Of a stretch of DNA of 64,000 nucleotides, positions 24,061 through 34,386 are shown piece after piece. Source of the stretch: Oreohelix idahoensis (Eukaryota; Mollusca; Gastropoda; Stylommatophora; Oreohelicidae). The notes under the pieces are model-generated. The model ran no database searches, was not told the origin of the DNA, and saw only the letters and a program-made list of their open reading frames with translations. Position numbers and translations under genes: made by a program. How positions within the stretch are numbered: position 1 is the first letter of the stretch; the number at the start of each line of letters is the position of its first letter. The DNA lies in the NCBI GenBank assembly GCA_024509875.1, contig JAMPIV010015268.1, positions 1 to 64,000 of the forward strand. Reading direction: 5' to 3'.

Positions 24061-24830
24061 ACCACTCCAGAAAAGATGAGGAAGGCACAGGCTGGGGATA
24101 AAACACTCAAGCCTTGTTTCAGAAAATTGTCAACTTGTCATACAACTCCAGGCAAGGGAGATTTTTTACATGAAAAACAAGTTGATGTATAGGAAGACTG
24201 GAACTAGATCCAATGGTCACGGACAGCTGGTTCTTCCAAAAAGATACAGGACAGAATTAATAAGGAGCCTACATGTGAAACCAGATGGGGACCATGAGAA
24301 AATAGGTACCATCATTCAAAAGGTGGCTCACAATTATTATTGGCCCAAAGCAAGATGGGACATTGAGAACTTTGTAGAAAGGTGTAGCATAGCACATGAG
24401 GGAACACCCACAAGTGGGAACATGGATCAGGACCTGGACACGCCATGGGGCAAAATCAGGCCTGACAATAAAAGGAAAAATAAATTTGATAAGTGGACCA
24501 AATGGAATGGGAAGCCCCTTTTCACGGACAAGCTTCACTTAACTGTTTTACAATGGCCACTATGCGGAGAGTGCAAAAAGATGTCTTACCCCAGGATAAG
24601 CCGACAATCCCTCAATCGGACTTAAACAAACTGGAGGAAGAAGATGTAGAGAGGAAATCTCTCATCAAGAATTTTAAGTGGGGAGGAAACCCCAAAAGAA
24701 AAATTGGTAGCGGTCGTTTTGTGAATGATAATTCTGGGAGGAAAAATCATCACTATAAAGCTTCAAGTGGAAGAGACCATACCGGTGCATGGACAAATAG
24801 GTCCACACAATTAAAGGTCCATATGTAGCT
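24060..24830 (+). pseudogene. pol: Element A integrase zinc-finger region and unknown conserved segment
   Basis: The linker TPEKMRKAQAGDKTL is followed by YRKTGTRSNGHGQLVLPKRY and the integrase N-terminal H..H...C pattern (SLHVKPDGDHEK, NYYWPKARWDIENFVERCS). After the first Cys the expected second Cys and the catalytic core are absent. Instead a segment of about 130 residues (24,395-24,790) occurs that is conserved in B and C, with MATMRRVQ, SDLNKLEEEDVERKSLI and IGSGRFV. A one-base loss in an A-run at about 24,488 breaks the frame relative to B. No protease precedes this region. Confidence 0.75.
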
Positions 24831-26732
24831 TTGTTAAGAACGTGGACTGATGAAAAGGCAGAGGAAAACATTACATCTTCATACCAATATGTGAATGAGC
24901 TGACCACTCGGTTGAAAACTGGCTGGAAACTTGCCAATGAAAATTTGAAACAAGCCAGGAAGAAACATGCTGCCTATTATAACAGGAAGGCGAAAGACAG
25001 AAATTTGGCTGTGGAGAGAAAGTACTGCTTCTTTTGCCTGGGAGTCAGAATAAGTTACAAATTGGATGGCAGGGTCCATATACAGTTCTAGAGAAGGTGT
25101 CTAGAACAAATTATAAGATAGATAAGAAGGGGAAAGAAAAAATCTATCATGTGAATCTCCTGAAGAAATATTTGGAAAGAGAACATCAGGAAGAGACACA
25201 CTTGTTGACCTTGTCCATCGCCATGGAGATGAAAAAGGAACCACTTTCATCATTTGAATATCCATTACACCCCTGTGAGACAGCAGCACAGGTGAAAATC
25301 AGTACACATTTAACGAAAACTCAGAAAGAGAGAGTGCAACAGGTTCTAAATAATCATGCAGAGGTGTTAACAGACCGACCAGGGCATACAAACCTATTGG
25401 AATATGATATGAAACTCATAGACTCCACACCTGTCTGTATGAAACCATATTCGATTCCGTTTGCTAAGGAAAAAGCTTTGAAGGAAGAGATAGACTATCT
25501 ATTGAAGGAAGGAATTATTTCGCACAGTGAGTCTTCATATAGTTCCGGTGTTGTACTCTTAAGGAAGCCCTCTGGAGAACATAGACTCTGTATAGATTAC
25601 AGGAGACTGAATGCTATTACAGAAGGACAGGTGGATCCATTGCCGGATACAAATCAGCTGTTTGCCAGACTAAATAAAGCTAAATATTTCTCAAAAGTGG
25701 ATCTGAGTAAAGGATACTATCAGATTCCAGTAAAACCTGAGGTTAGACCATACCTAGCTTTTAGTACCTCAGAAGGACACTATGAGTTTAATAGATTGCC
25801 ATTTGGATTGAAGAATGCGCCTAGTGTCTTCTCTAGAATGATGAGAAAATTATTGGATCCTCTGAATAATCCCTGTATAACAAATTTTATGGATGATATC
25901 CTTATAGCAACAGAAACATTTGAGGAACACATTGACTCTCTGAACATGCTGTTTGATCGACTTAGGGAGGCAAATTTAACAGCCCGACCAACCAAATGTT
26001 GCGTTGGATGTAAAGAATTGGAATTTTTGGGACACACAGTTTATCAGGGAAACATGACCCCTGACCCAAAGAATTTAGAAAAACTACAGAAAGCCCCGAG
26101 ACCACAAACCAAGAAGGACGTGAGATCCTTTGTCTCATTATGTGGTTTCTACCAGAAGTATATCAAAAACTTTAATTCCATATGTGCACCTTTAACGGAA
26201 TTGACACGTAAAGGACTTCCAGATCGCATTACATGGACACCACAATGTGAAATGACTTACCAAGAATTGAAGGAAAAGCTCACAAGTAAACCCATTTTGA
26301 AATTACCTGACTTAAGTCAAGAATTCATAGTAAGGACGGATGCAAGTAATATTGGGTTAGGTGCAACTCTACTACAGAAATCAGATGCATTGGATGGGGA
26401 ATTAAGCCCAGTGGCATATGCTAGCAGAAAGTTGAATAAAGCTGAAATCAACTACTCAACTAGCGAAAAAAGAATGTCTTGCAGTAATATGGGCAATAAA
26501 GAAATTCAATATTTATCTATATGGGAAGGCATTTAAGTTGCAAACTGACCACAAACCTTTATCGTTTTTAGCACAGGCTAAGCATGAGAACTCTAGGTTA
26601 CTCCGATGGTCTTTGCTTCTGGCTCCATATAATTTTAGCATTGAATATATATATCTGGAAAAAACCAATCTGGGAGCGGATTTTTTAAGCCGCCATCCGT
26701 GTGATGAGAATCACCGTAAACCCCAGAAATAA
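24831..26732 (+). pseudogene. pol: Element A integrase C-terminal domain, reverse transcriptase and RNase H
   Basis: Begins LLRTWTDEKAEENITSSYQY, typical of the region before the integrase C-terminal domain. It continues with a GPY/F-type module (GWQGPYTVLEKVSRTNYKI, HVNLLKKYL). RT follows with AYSIPFAK-like KPYSIPFAKEKALKEEIDYL, SSYSSGVVLLRKPSGEHRLC, YFSKVDLSKGYYQIPVKPE, LPFGLKNAPSVFSRMM and the catalytic NFMDDILIATE. RNase H follows with VRTDASNIGLGATLL, YSTSEK, LQTDHKPL and GADFLSRHP. Frames break at 25,011-25,021 (one G missing) and 26,464-26,472 (one A extra), both in homopolymers. There is no chromodomain or envelope gene. Confidence 0.88.
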
Positions 26733-26788
26733 TAATAAATTTCTCTATGTGTATATAGAATAAAGGACTGACATATAATGTCTGTTTT

Positions 26789-26799
26789 AAGAGGGGAGG
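26789..26799 (+). promoter_or_regulatory. Element A polypurine tract
   Basis: AAGAGGGGAGG immediately precedes the 3' LTR start (TGTCATG, 26,800). Element B has the same tract at 34,376-34,386. It would prime plus-strand DNA synthesis. Confidence 0.85.
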
Positions 26800-29270
26800 T
26801 GTCATGAAATATTCTAATCCACATATATAAATTATTAGGTAAATATAAAGCCTAACAAATAAAATTAATAAAGAGAAGAGCAATGGTAAATGACAGTGCT
26901 GTCACAAAGAATGTACTCGAAATCCCCCTTGTTTTCTGCTTCGTCTGCAAATTGTAACGCTTTCACGTTGATATAAAAGCTTACTTTATTATTACCCGCC
27001 TTCTTCAATGAAACGTGTGCTGCATTTCTAAGAAAAACATTGAGACGTACTGCGTAATGACCTAAATTAATCCTAACATTAATTATATTACGTTACCAAA
27101 ACGAACGAACAGATGGACAAAAGGATGGCGAGAGGGGAGGGCTGAAAATCAGGAACGCATGCAACACGCGACGCGCGATATACAAATGCTGGCATCACGC
27201 GTGTAAGTCTACAAGCACTAATTTTTTTTCAGACGGACAGTGATAAAATACACTACCCTTTCCCAGAGTTAGGTTTATAAATCATAACAGACTCTTATTA
27301 GAAAAGATAACATTAGATGGGTTTACGGTTGAAAACATAACAGTACCCAGACAGCACATCTTCCAAACAGGAGGTAGTAGAAATACATATTTTGAACGCA
27401 GCCACGTAGCTCTTTTAAAGTGGGAAAATTGGGTTCCTTAGGGCTTGCTGACAAATAATATGTAAAACGTTACGCCAATAGTCCAGGAATTAATAAATTA
27501 TACCCAAAATAAAATATTGGGGGTGCCTGACAGCATAAAATCATTTCTGCTCATAAGATTTTTTTTTAACGTGTTTGAAAAAAATTTACGTTACAGAAAT
27601 AGCCTACCATGTAAACTCCAAATTGATTGGAGCGCAACAAATGAAAGCCTACCCACGATTGGTCGGGCTATAAATACTATCTTGGTTGTTAGGGGAGACG
27701 GGAAAAGATAACATTTTTTCAAACACTTGTCGAAACGTGGCTCATTGGCCAGTCTCGCTGATATACACACTTGGGAGCGTTAGTTCGAGACCACTTGTTT
27801 AAAATAGCTTGATAAAGCATCAGTGCGTTGAAGCCAGCATATATTTGGCTCAATAAAAGCCTGGAAGATAAGCAGATGGAAATTTGTGCCAGTTTGTGCC
27901 AGAATTCATTGCTAATCAACGTATCTGTGTTATTCGTATGAATTGTGGTAAGCTTGAACCATTTAATATCTTTTAATGAAAATTGAATGTGAATTGTTGA
28001 TTTATGCCTGTATATATATGTGTAGTTCAGTGGCAAACGTGAGGTAAAGCCTAAAATGCTCCAGCCTGAACGGAGGGTGTCGGAGAGAAGTAAAACGGCA
28101 TGGAATGGCCAAACAGTACACTGACACCTGGATGATTGACTAGAAAGAAATAATGCTGGAAGTGCAGAGGCGTAGTAACCATTAAGATGGGTAATACTGG
28201 AATAAAGTATTTCAAATGAAGCTGACTGTTGGCCTAACGCTCTGAACGCAATGTTTGTGCTGTATTGTGATCAGTGTAAAAGAGAATATAAATTAGTTAT
28301 GAAGTAGAAGGTACATCCTTCTTGATTTCAGGGACAGTGGTCTTGATGGTACTGAGCAGCACCTGGTCAGAGATTTGCTGAATCCAGAGTCGGACAGCAT
28401 ACTCCTTGGTCTTTTTAGCTAACAGTGAGGTGTCTCCTGAGCCCAGAGGAGAATTCGAGCAGAGGAGTCCTTTCCTGCCGCCATCACTCAAGATAAGCAG
28501 AGTTGGCCAGCTGAGCTCAACATTATGTCCCCTCATCTTGAAATAACGTTAAAAAATACTATTAAGATGGAATTTACTTGTCTTAAAATCAGGAACTGTG
28601 AACATCTCCAATACTGGTCCCTAAAGACAAACTATTGAAGTCATGATGACAAATACCAACAGAGCTTGAACAAAACAAAACCAGTATTACCTCATTTTAC
28701 TACTACACAACTGACACACACATAGAACATTTGTAATAATATATGTCACTACAATATTCATATTAAATACATTCTGTACATAACTTGTAATTTAAATTGA
28801 TTGTGATTCCTGGTTCCCTTGTAGTTGAATCAGGACACATACCATTCATGTCAAATGCCAGTAATGAATGACCAGAAATCATTGTGAATTGAAAGTTTAA
28901 TTGGTGATAATATGCCTTTTAAGATATCTTTGTAGAGTGTTGGTTATATGTATGTGATGTACCAGACCTGAACAGTGTTTGTTTATGAAGTAGATGTGGA
29001 TTAAATTAAAATTTTTATCTGTCCAGTTGTTTGTGACTTAACTTCACCATACTCATGGACCTGATAGACAATAAAACGGTAGAATGGCCACACTATTCCA
29101 GAATAATTCTGACTGAGATATATAGATATGTGGTAGCAAGTAAGGTAATCTATAATACACTACTCTTAATAGATATAGATACCTTCACAGTATTGATCAA
29201 AAAATCAGCTGCTACAGTTACACTAATGTTCCCTGACTCCCCTAAGTATTTATAACATGTGTTCACCACA
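26800..29270 (+). repeat. Element A 3' LTR
   Basis: 2,471 bp. The first 2 kb are nearly the same as 20,164-22,200. From about 28,840 to 29,270 it differs from the 5' LTR by patches of unrelated sequence alternating with shared blocks such as TTTTAAGATATCTTTGTAGA and AGATATAGATACCTTCACAG. It ends GTTCACCACA followed by the TCAAT duplication. Confidence 0.9.
28297..28536 (-). other. Open frame of 79 codons antisense inside the element A 3' LTR
   Basis: Second copy of the frame at 21,660-21,899, identical in length and start. It differs by GRKGLL for GRKRLL, a Leu for Ile near the middle, and SDQVLL for SDQMLL. No domain recognised. Confidence 0.3.
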
Positions 29271-29275
29271 TCAAT

Positions 29276-30200
29276 GTAACAAGAGAGTTTAAGTTAGTTA
29301 TGAAGTAGAAGGTACATCCTTCTTGATTTCAGGGACAGTGGTCTTGATGGTACTGAGCAGCACCTGGTCAGAGCTTTGCTGAATCCAGTGTCGGACAGCA
29401 TACTCCTTGGTCCTTTTAGCTATCAGTGAGGTGTCTCCAGAGCCCAGAGGAGAATTCGAGCAGAGGAGTCCTTTCCTGCCGCCATCACGCCAGATAAGCT
29501 AACTTGGCCAGCTGAGCTCAACATTATGTCCCCTCATCTTGAACTGACTTTGTAAAATTAACATTAAGAGGGGAATTTACTTGTCTTAAAATCAGGAACT
29601 GTGAACATCTCCAATACTAGTCCCTAAAGACAAACTATTGAAGTCATGATGACAAATACCAACAGAGCTTGAACAAAACAAAACCAGTATTACCTCATTT
29701 TACTACTACACACTGACACACATAGAACATTTGTAATAATATATGTCACTACAATATTCATATTAAATACATTCTGTACATAACTTGTAATTTAAATTGA
29801 TTGTGATTCCTGGTTCCCTTGTAGTTGAATCAGGACACATATTCATTCATGCCAGTAATGAATACATATTGTTATTTGAAAGTTTATCAGTGACTCTTTT
29901 AAGATATCTTTGTAGAGTGTTATATGTATGTGAGTGTCACAGTGTTGTCAAGAGTAGTGGATTAAATTAAATTGTTTATCTGTCTGTTGTTGTGACTTAC
30001 ACTTCATCATACACATACCCTAGACACATAACGTAGCATCACACTATCCAGAATAATTCTGACTGAGATATATAGATATGTGGTAGCAAGTAAGGTTATC
30101 TATAATACACTACTCTTAATAGATATAGATACCTTCACAGCTGATCTCAGTCAGTACACTAAGTTCCCTATAAGTATTTATAACATCCCACTTCACCACA
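29276..30200 (+). repeat. Element B 5' LTR, second part
   Basis: Continues 18,712-20,163 after removal of element A. The joined sequence matches 35,839-36,766 of the B 3' LTR. It contains the antisense frame region with a premature stop. It ends CTTCACCACA at 30,200, followed by the spacer TATA and the primer-binding site at 30,205-30,224. Confidence 0.92.
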
Positions 30201-30404
30201 TATATTGGGGTCTCGCTCTTGGGATTTTGAATCTTTAACTATTAAAAATATTGGGGGTAATTCACTTCAGGGAATATAAGAATTAAATGGTATCCTTGGG
30301 TGGAATTAAATAAGGTTGAGCTCACGGTGCCTGTGTTGTCCATTAGATATATAGTTAGAAATTGAATTGTTGGGTAGACATTATAAAAATTTACCTGATA
30401 GACA

Positions 30405-31650
30405 ATGGCGGACCTGGCCAAATTTCGATCTGCTGCGGTTCAGACTGCAAAAGAGTTAGGATTAGATGGGCAAGTTATGGTTGCCTATGTCACAACGGAA
30501 TGTGACAAATTTATTGAACGCGAAGAAAGAAGATTAGAAAAAGAAGCCGAAAGAAGGTTAGAGGCTGAGACTAAGAGGTTGCAAGCTGAGGCTGAGACTA
30601 AGAGGTTGCAGATTGAGGCTGACAAAGAGGCTAAGAAATTGGAAGCAGAAAGAGAAGACAAGAAATTAGCTGCAGAAAGAGAAGAGAAGAGATTAGCTGC
30701 AGAGAGGGAAGCAGAAAAGGAGGAGAAGAGATTACAAAGGGAACATGAGTTACGACTAAGGGAGTTTGAGTTTCAAGGCCATGCTCCTGAAAATGGTGCC
30801 AGTCCCTTTGCCTCTGATGCTACGGTTACTCAGGGAGCCTCGACCTCAGCTATGAACTTTCATTTAGATCATTTTGTTGAGAAAGACGATGATATTGAGA
30901 GCTATATAAATAGGTACGAACTATTAGCTACCACGTATGGGTTAGAGAGAGAAAGGTGGAGCTTAAAGTTATCTCAGGGACTTCGTGGGGCAGCTTATGA
31001 AGTTTTTGCAAAAATGAGCAGAGGTGATCAGGAAAATTATGACATGCTAAAGCAGGCTCTTTGTTAAGGTATGAAAAGAATGCAGAGTTTTACAGGAAAA
31101 AATTTAGGAATGCTAAACTACTGTCAGGTGAAACCTATCACCAGTTCTCTGCACGAATCGAGACATACTTGGAGAAATGGACTTCTCTGGGGAAAACCCA
31201 AGATCTTAAGGAAATGGTCCTTATAGAGCAACTAAGAGAGTCCATGGCTCCAGACCTGAGAAAGTTTCTCATGGAACAAGGTGCAGAGAGGCTGGGTGAG
31301 TTGCTAAATGTTGCTGAAAGGTATCAAGCAGCTCAAGCAGAGGTAACAGGTAATAAAAAGAAACAGGTGGATAACTTTAGGGCACCACAGAACTTTAATA
31401 AATTTGATCCTAAGGATCAAAATAAAGGTAAGCAACAATTTGATAGGCCACGGTATGAAAATAAAAATAAATTCCCACAATTCGATGAAAGGAAATATGA
31501 TGAAAGAAAATCTTTCAACCAAGGAAAAAGGTGGTGTAAGAATTGTCAGATGGACAATCATGACACTGACCGTTGCAGAAGGAAACCTGTGTATATGGCA
31601 ACCCTTCAGGTCAGGTCGACCTCAAGACAGGAGGAGGATATTATGTTAGA
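30405..31650 (+). pseudogene. gag: Element B gag (coiled coil, SCAN-like capsid, zinc knuckle)
   Basis: Starts MADLAKFRSAAVQTAKELG at 30,405. Residues about 45-120 are an uninterrupted Glu/Arg/Lys/Ala-rich repeat (units like EAETKRLQ, AEREEKRLA) expected to form a coiled coil. The capsid region and SCAN-like block follow, then the zinc knuckle WCKNCQMDNHDTDRC (about 31,531-31,578). The only break is at 31,059-31,063, where CTCTTTG has one T fewer than the frame requires; A has one T too many at the same run and C reads through. Corrected for that, gag is open throughout. After the knuckle, CRRKP joins directly to VYMATLQV with the protease missing. Confidence 0.88.
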
Positions 31651-32416
31651 TACCACTCCAGAAGAGATGAGGAAGGCACAGGCTGGAGATAAAACACTCA
31701 AGCCTTGTTTCAGAAAATTGTCAACTTGTCATACAACTCCAGGCAAGGGAGATTTCTACATGAAAAACAAGTTGATGTATAGGAAGACTGGAGCTAGATC
31801 CAAAGGTCAAGGACAGCTGGTACTTCCTAAAAGATATAGGGCAGACTTAATAAGGAGCCTACATGTGAAACCAGAGGGGGACCATGAGAAGATAGGTACC
31901 ATCATTCAAAAGGTGGCTCACAATTATTATTGGCCCAAAGCAAGATGGGACATTGAAAATTTTGTAGAAAGGTGTAGCATAGCACATGAGGGAACACCCA
32001 CAAGTGGGAACATGGATCAGGACCTGGACACGCCCCGAGGCAAAATTAGGCCTGATAATAAAAAGAGAAATAGATTTGATAAAGTGGACCAAATGGAATG
32101 GGAAGCCCCTTTTCACGGACAAGCTTCACTTAACTGTTTTACTATGGCCACTATGCGGAGAGTGCAAAAAGATGTCTTACCCCAGGATAAGCCGACAATC
32201 CCTCAATCGGACTTAAACAAACTGGAGGAAGAGGATGTAGAGAGGAAATCTCTCATCAAGAATTTTAAGTGGGGAGAAAGCCCCAAAAGAATTGGTAGCG
32301 GTCGTTTTGTGAATGATAATTCTGGGAGGAAAAATCATCACTATAAAGCTTCGAGTGGAAGAGACCATACCGGTGCATGGACAAATAGGTCCACACAATT
32401 AAAGGTCCATATGTAG
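31651..32416 (+). CDS. pol: Element B integrase zinc-finger region plus unknown conserved segment (in frame)
   Basis: In one open frame with the gag C-terminus (31,061-32,416). After TTPEEMRKAQAGDKTL come MKNKLMYRKTG, LVLPKRYRADLIRSL, the H-x6-H pattern of the integrase N-terminus, WPKARWDIENFVERCS, and then the unknown segment at 31,985-32,377. The segment is basic, with EWEAPFHGQASL, MATMRRVQKDV, IPQSDLNKLEEEDVERKSLI, KWGESPKRIGSGRFVNDN and HHYKASSGRD. Nucleotide differences from C are concentrated at synonymous sites as far as I read by eye. There is no Asp-Asp-Glu triad of an integrase core. The frame stops at 32,416; the next begins at 32,419. Confidence 0.75.
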
Positions 32417-32418
32417 CT

Positions 32419-34319
32419 ATGTTAAGAACGTGGACTGATGAAAAGGCAGAGGAAAACATTACATCTTCATACCAGTATGTGAATGAGCTGACCACTCGGT
32501 TAAAAACTGGCTGGAAACTTGCCAATGAAAATTTGAAACAAGCCAGGAAGAAACATGCTGCCTATTATAACAGGAAGGCGAAAGACAGAAATCTGGCTGT
32601 GGGAGAGAAAGTACTGCTTCTTTTGCCCGGGAGTCAGAATAAGTTACAAATTGGATGGCAGGGTCCATATACAGTTCTAGAGAAGGTGTCTAGAACAAAT
32701 TATAAGATAGATAAGAAGGGGAAAGAAAAAATCTATCATGTGAATCTCCTGAAGAAATATTTGGAAAGAGAACATCAGGAAGAGACACACTTGTTGACCT
32801 TCTCCATCGCCATGGAGATGAAAAAGGAACCACTTTCATCATTTGAATATCCATTACACCCCTGTGAGACAGCAGCACAGGTGAAAATCAGTACACATTT
32901 AACGAAAACTCAGAAAGAGAGAGTGCAACAGGTTCTAAATAATCATGCAGAGGTGTTAACAGACCGACCAGGGCATACAAACCTATTGGAATATGATATG
33001 AAACTCATAGACTCCACACCTGTCTGTATGAAACCATATTCGATTCCGTTTGCTAAGGAAAAAGCTTTGAAGGAAGAGATAGACTATCTGTTGAAGGAAG
33101 GAATTATTTCGCACAGTGAGTCTTCGTATAGTTCCGGTGTGGTACTCTTAAGGAAGCCCTCTGGAGAACATAGACTCTGTATAGATTACAGGAGACTGAA
33201 TGCTATTACAGAAGGACAGGTGGATCCATTGCCGGATACAAATCAGCTGTTTGCCAGACTAAATAAAGCTAAATATTTCTCAAAAGTGGATCTGAGTAAA
33301 GGATACTATCAGATTCCAGTAAAGCCTGAGGTTAGACCATACCTAGCTTTTAGTACCTCAGAAGGACACTATGAGTTTAAATAGATTGCCATTTGGATTG
33401 AAGAATGCGCCTAGTGTCTTCTCTAGAATGATGAGAAAATTATTGGATCCTCTGAATAATCCCTGTATAACAAATTTTATGGATGATATCCTTATAGCAA
33501 CAGAAACATTTGAGGAACACATTGACTCTCTGAACATGCTGTTTACTCGACTTAGGGAGGCAAATTTAACAGCCCGACCAACCAAATGTTGCGTTGGATG
33601 TAAAGAATTGGAATTTTTGGGACACACAGTTTATCAGGGAAACATGACCCCTGACCCAAAGAACTTAGAGAAACTACAGAAAGCCCCGAGACCCCAAACC
33701 AAGAAGGACGTGAGATCCTTTGTCTCATTATGTGGTTTCTACCAGAAGTAAATCAAAAACTTTAATTCCATATGTGCACCGTTAACTGAATTGACACGTA
33801 AAGGACATCCAGATCGCATTACATGGACACCACAATGTGAAATGACTTACCAAGAATTGAAGGAAAAGCTCACAAGTAAACCCATTTTGAAATTACCTGA
33901 CTTAAGTCAAGAATTCATAGTAAGGACGGATGCAAGTAATATTGGGCTAGGTGCAACTCTACTACAGAAATCAGATGCATTGGATGGGGAATTAAGCCCA
34001 GTGGCATATGCTAGCAGAAAGTTGAATAAAGCTGAAATCAACTACTCAACTAGCGAAAAAGAATGTCTTGCAGTAATATGGGCAATAAAGAAATTCAATA
34101 TTTATCTATATGGGAAGGCATTTAAGTTGCAAACAGATCACAAACCTTTATCGTTTTTTAGCACAGGCTAAGCATGAGAACTCTAGGTTACTCCGATGGT
34201 CTTTGCTTCTGGCTCCATATAATTTTAGCATTGAGTATATATCTGGAAAAACCAATTTGGGAGCTGATTTTTTAAGCCGCCATCCGTGTGATGAGAATCA
34301 CCGTAAACCCCAGAAATAA
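32419..34319 (+). pseudogene. pol: Element B integrase C-terminal domain, reverse transcriptase and RNase H
   Basis: Open from 32,419 to 33,384 through the GPY/F module and the first half of RT (LSKGYYQIPVKPEVRPYLAF). One extra A at about 33,377-33,382 (GAGTTTAAATAG against GAGTTTAATAG in A) breaks the frame just before LPFGLKNAPSVFSRMM. RT then continues with FMDDILIATE and the GFYQK stretch. Here TATATC has become TAAATC (about 33,750), a genuine-looking stop by substitution. RNase H follows with VRTDASNIGLGATLL, SEKECLAVIWAIKKFNIYL and LQTDHKPL. An extra T occurs at 34,151-34,160. The end is GADFLSRHPCDENH. Confidence 0.88.
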
Positions 34320-34375
34320 TAATAAATTTCTCTATGTGTATATAGAATAAAGGACTGACATATAATGTCTGTTTT

Positions 34376-34386
34376 AAGAGGGGAGG
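34376..34386 (+). promoter_or_regulatory. Element B polypurine tract
   Basis: AAGAGGGGAGG directly before the 3' LTR at 34,387, identical to that of element A. Confidence 0.85.

Larger units (their letters stand above)
20164..29270 (+). mobile_element. Element A: full-length protease-less Gmr1-like retrotransposon, youngest of the nest
   Basis: It starts with TGTCATG at 20,164 and ends with TTCACCACA at 29,270, with a perfect TCAAT duplication at 20,159-20,163 and 29,271-29,275. It is 9,107 bp long: 5' LTR 20,164-22,564, internal region 22,565-26,799, 3' LTR 26,800-29,270. It interrupts the 5' LTR of element B, so it is the last insertion. The internal region is almost the same as that of B, including the missing protease. 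The LTRs differ from those of B by private variants (GGATGGCGAGAGGGG, ACGCGACGCGCGATATAC). Confidence 0.94.

Noticed and set aside
24170..26732. An envelope gene or chromodomain in elements A, B or C
   Set aside because: The RNase H stop lies only about 70 bp before the polypurine tract, leaving no room for another gene, and the integrase C-terminus shows no chromodomain motif.
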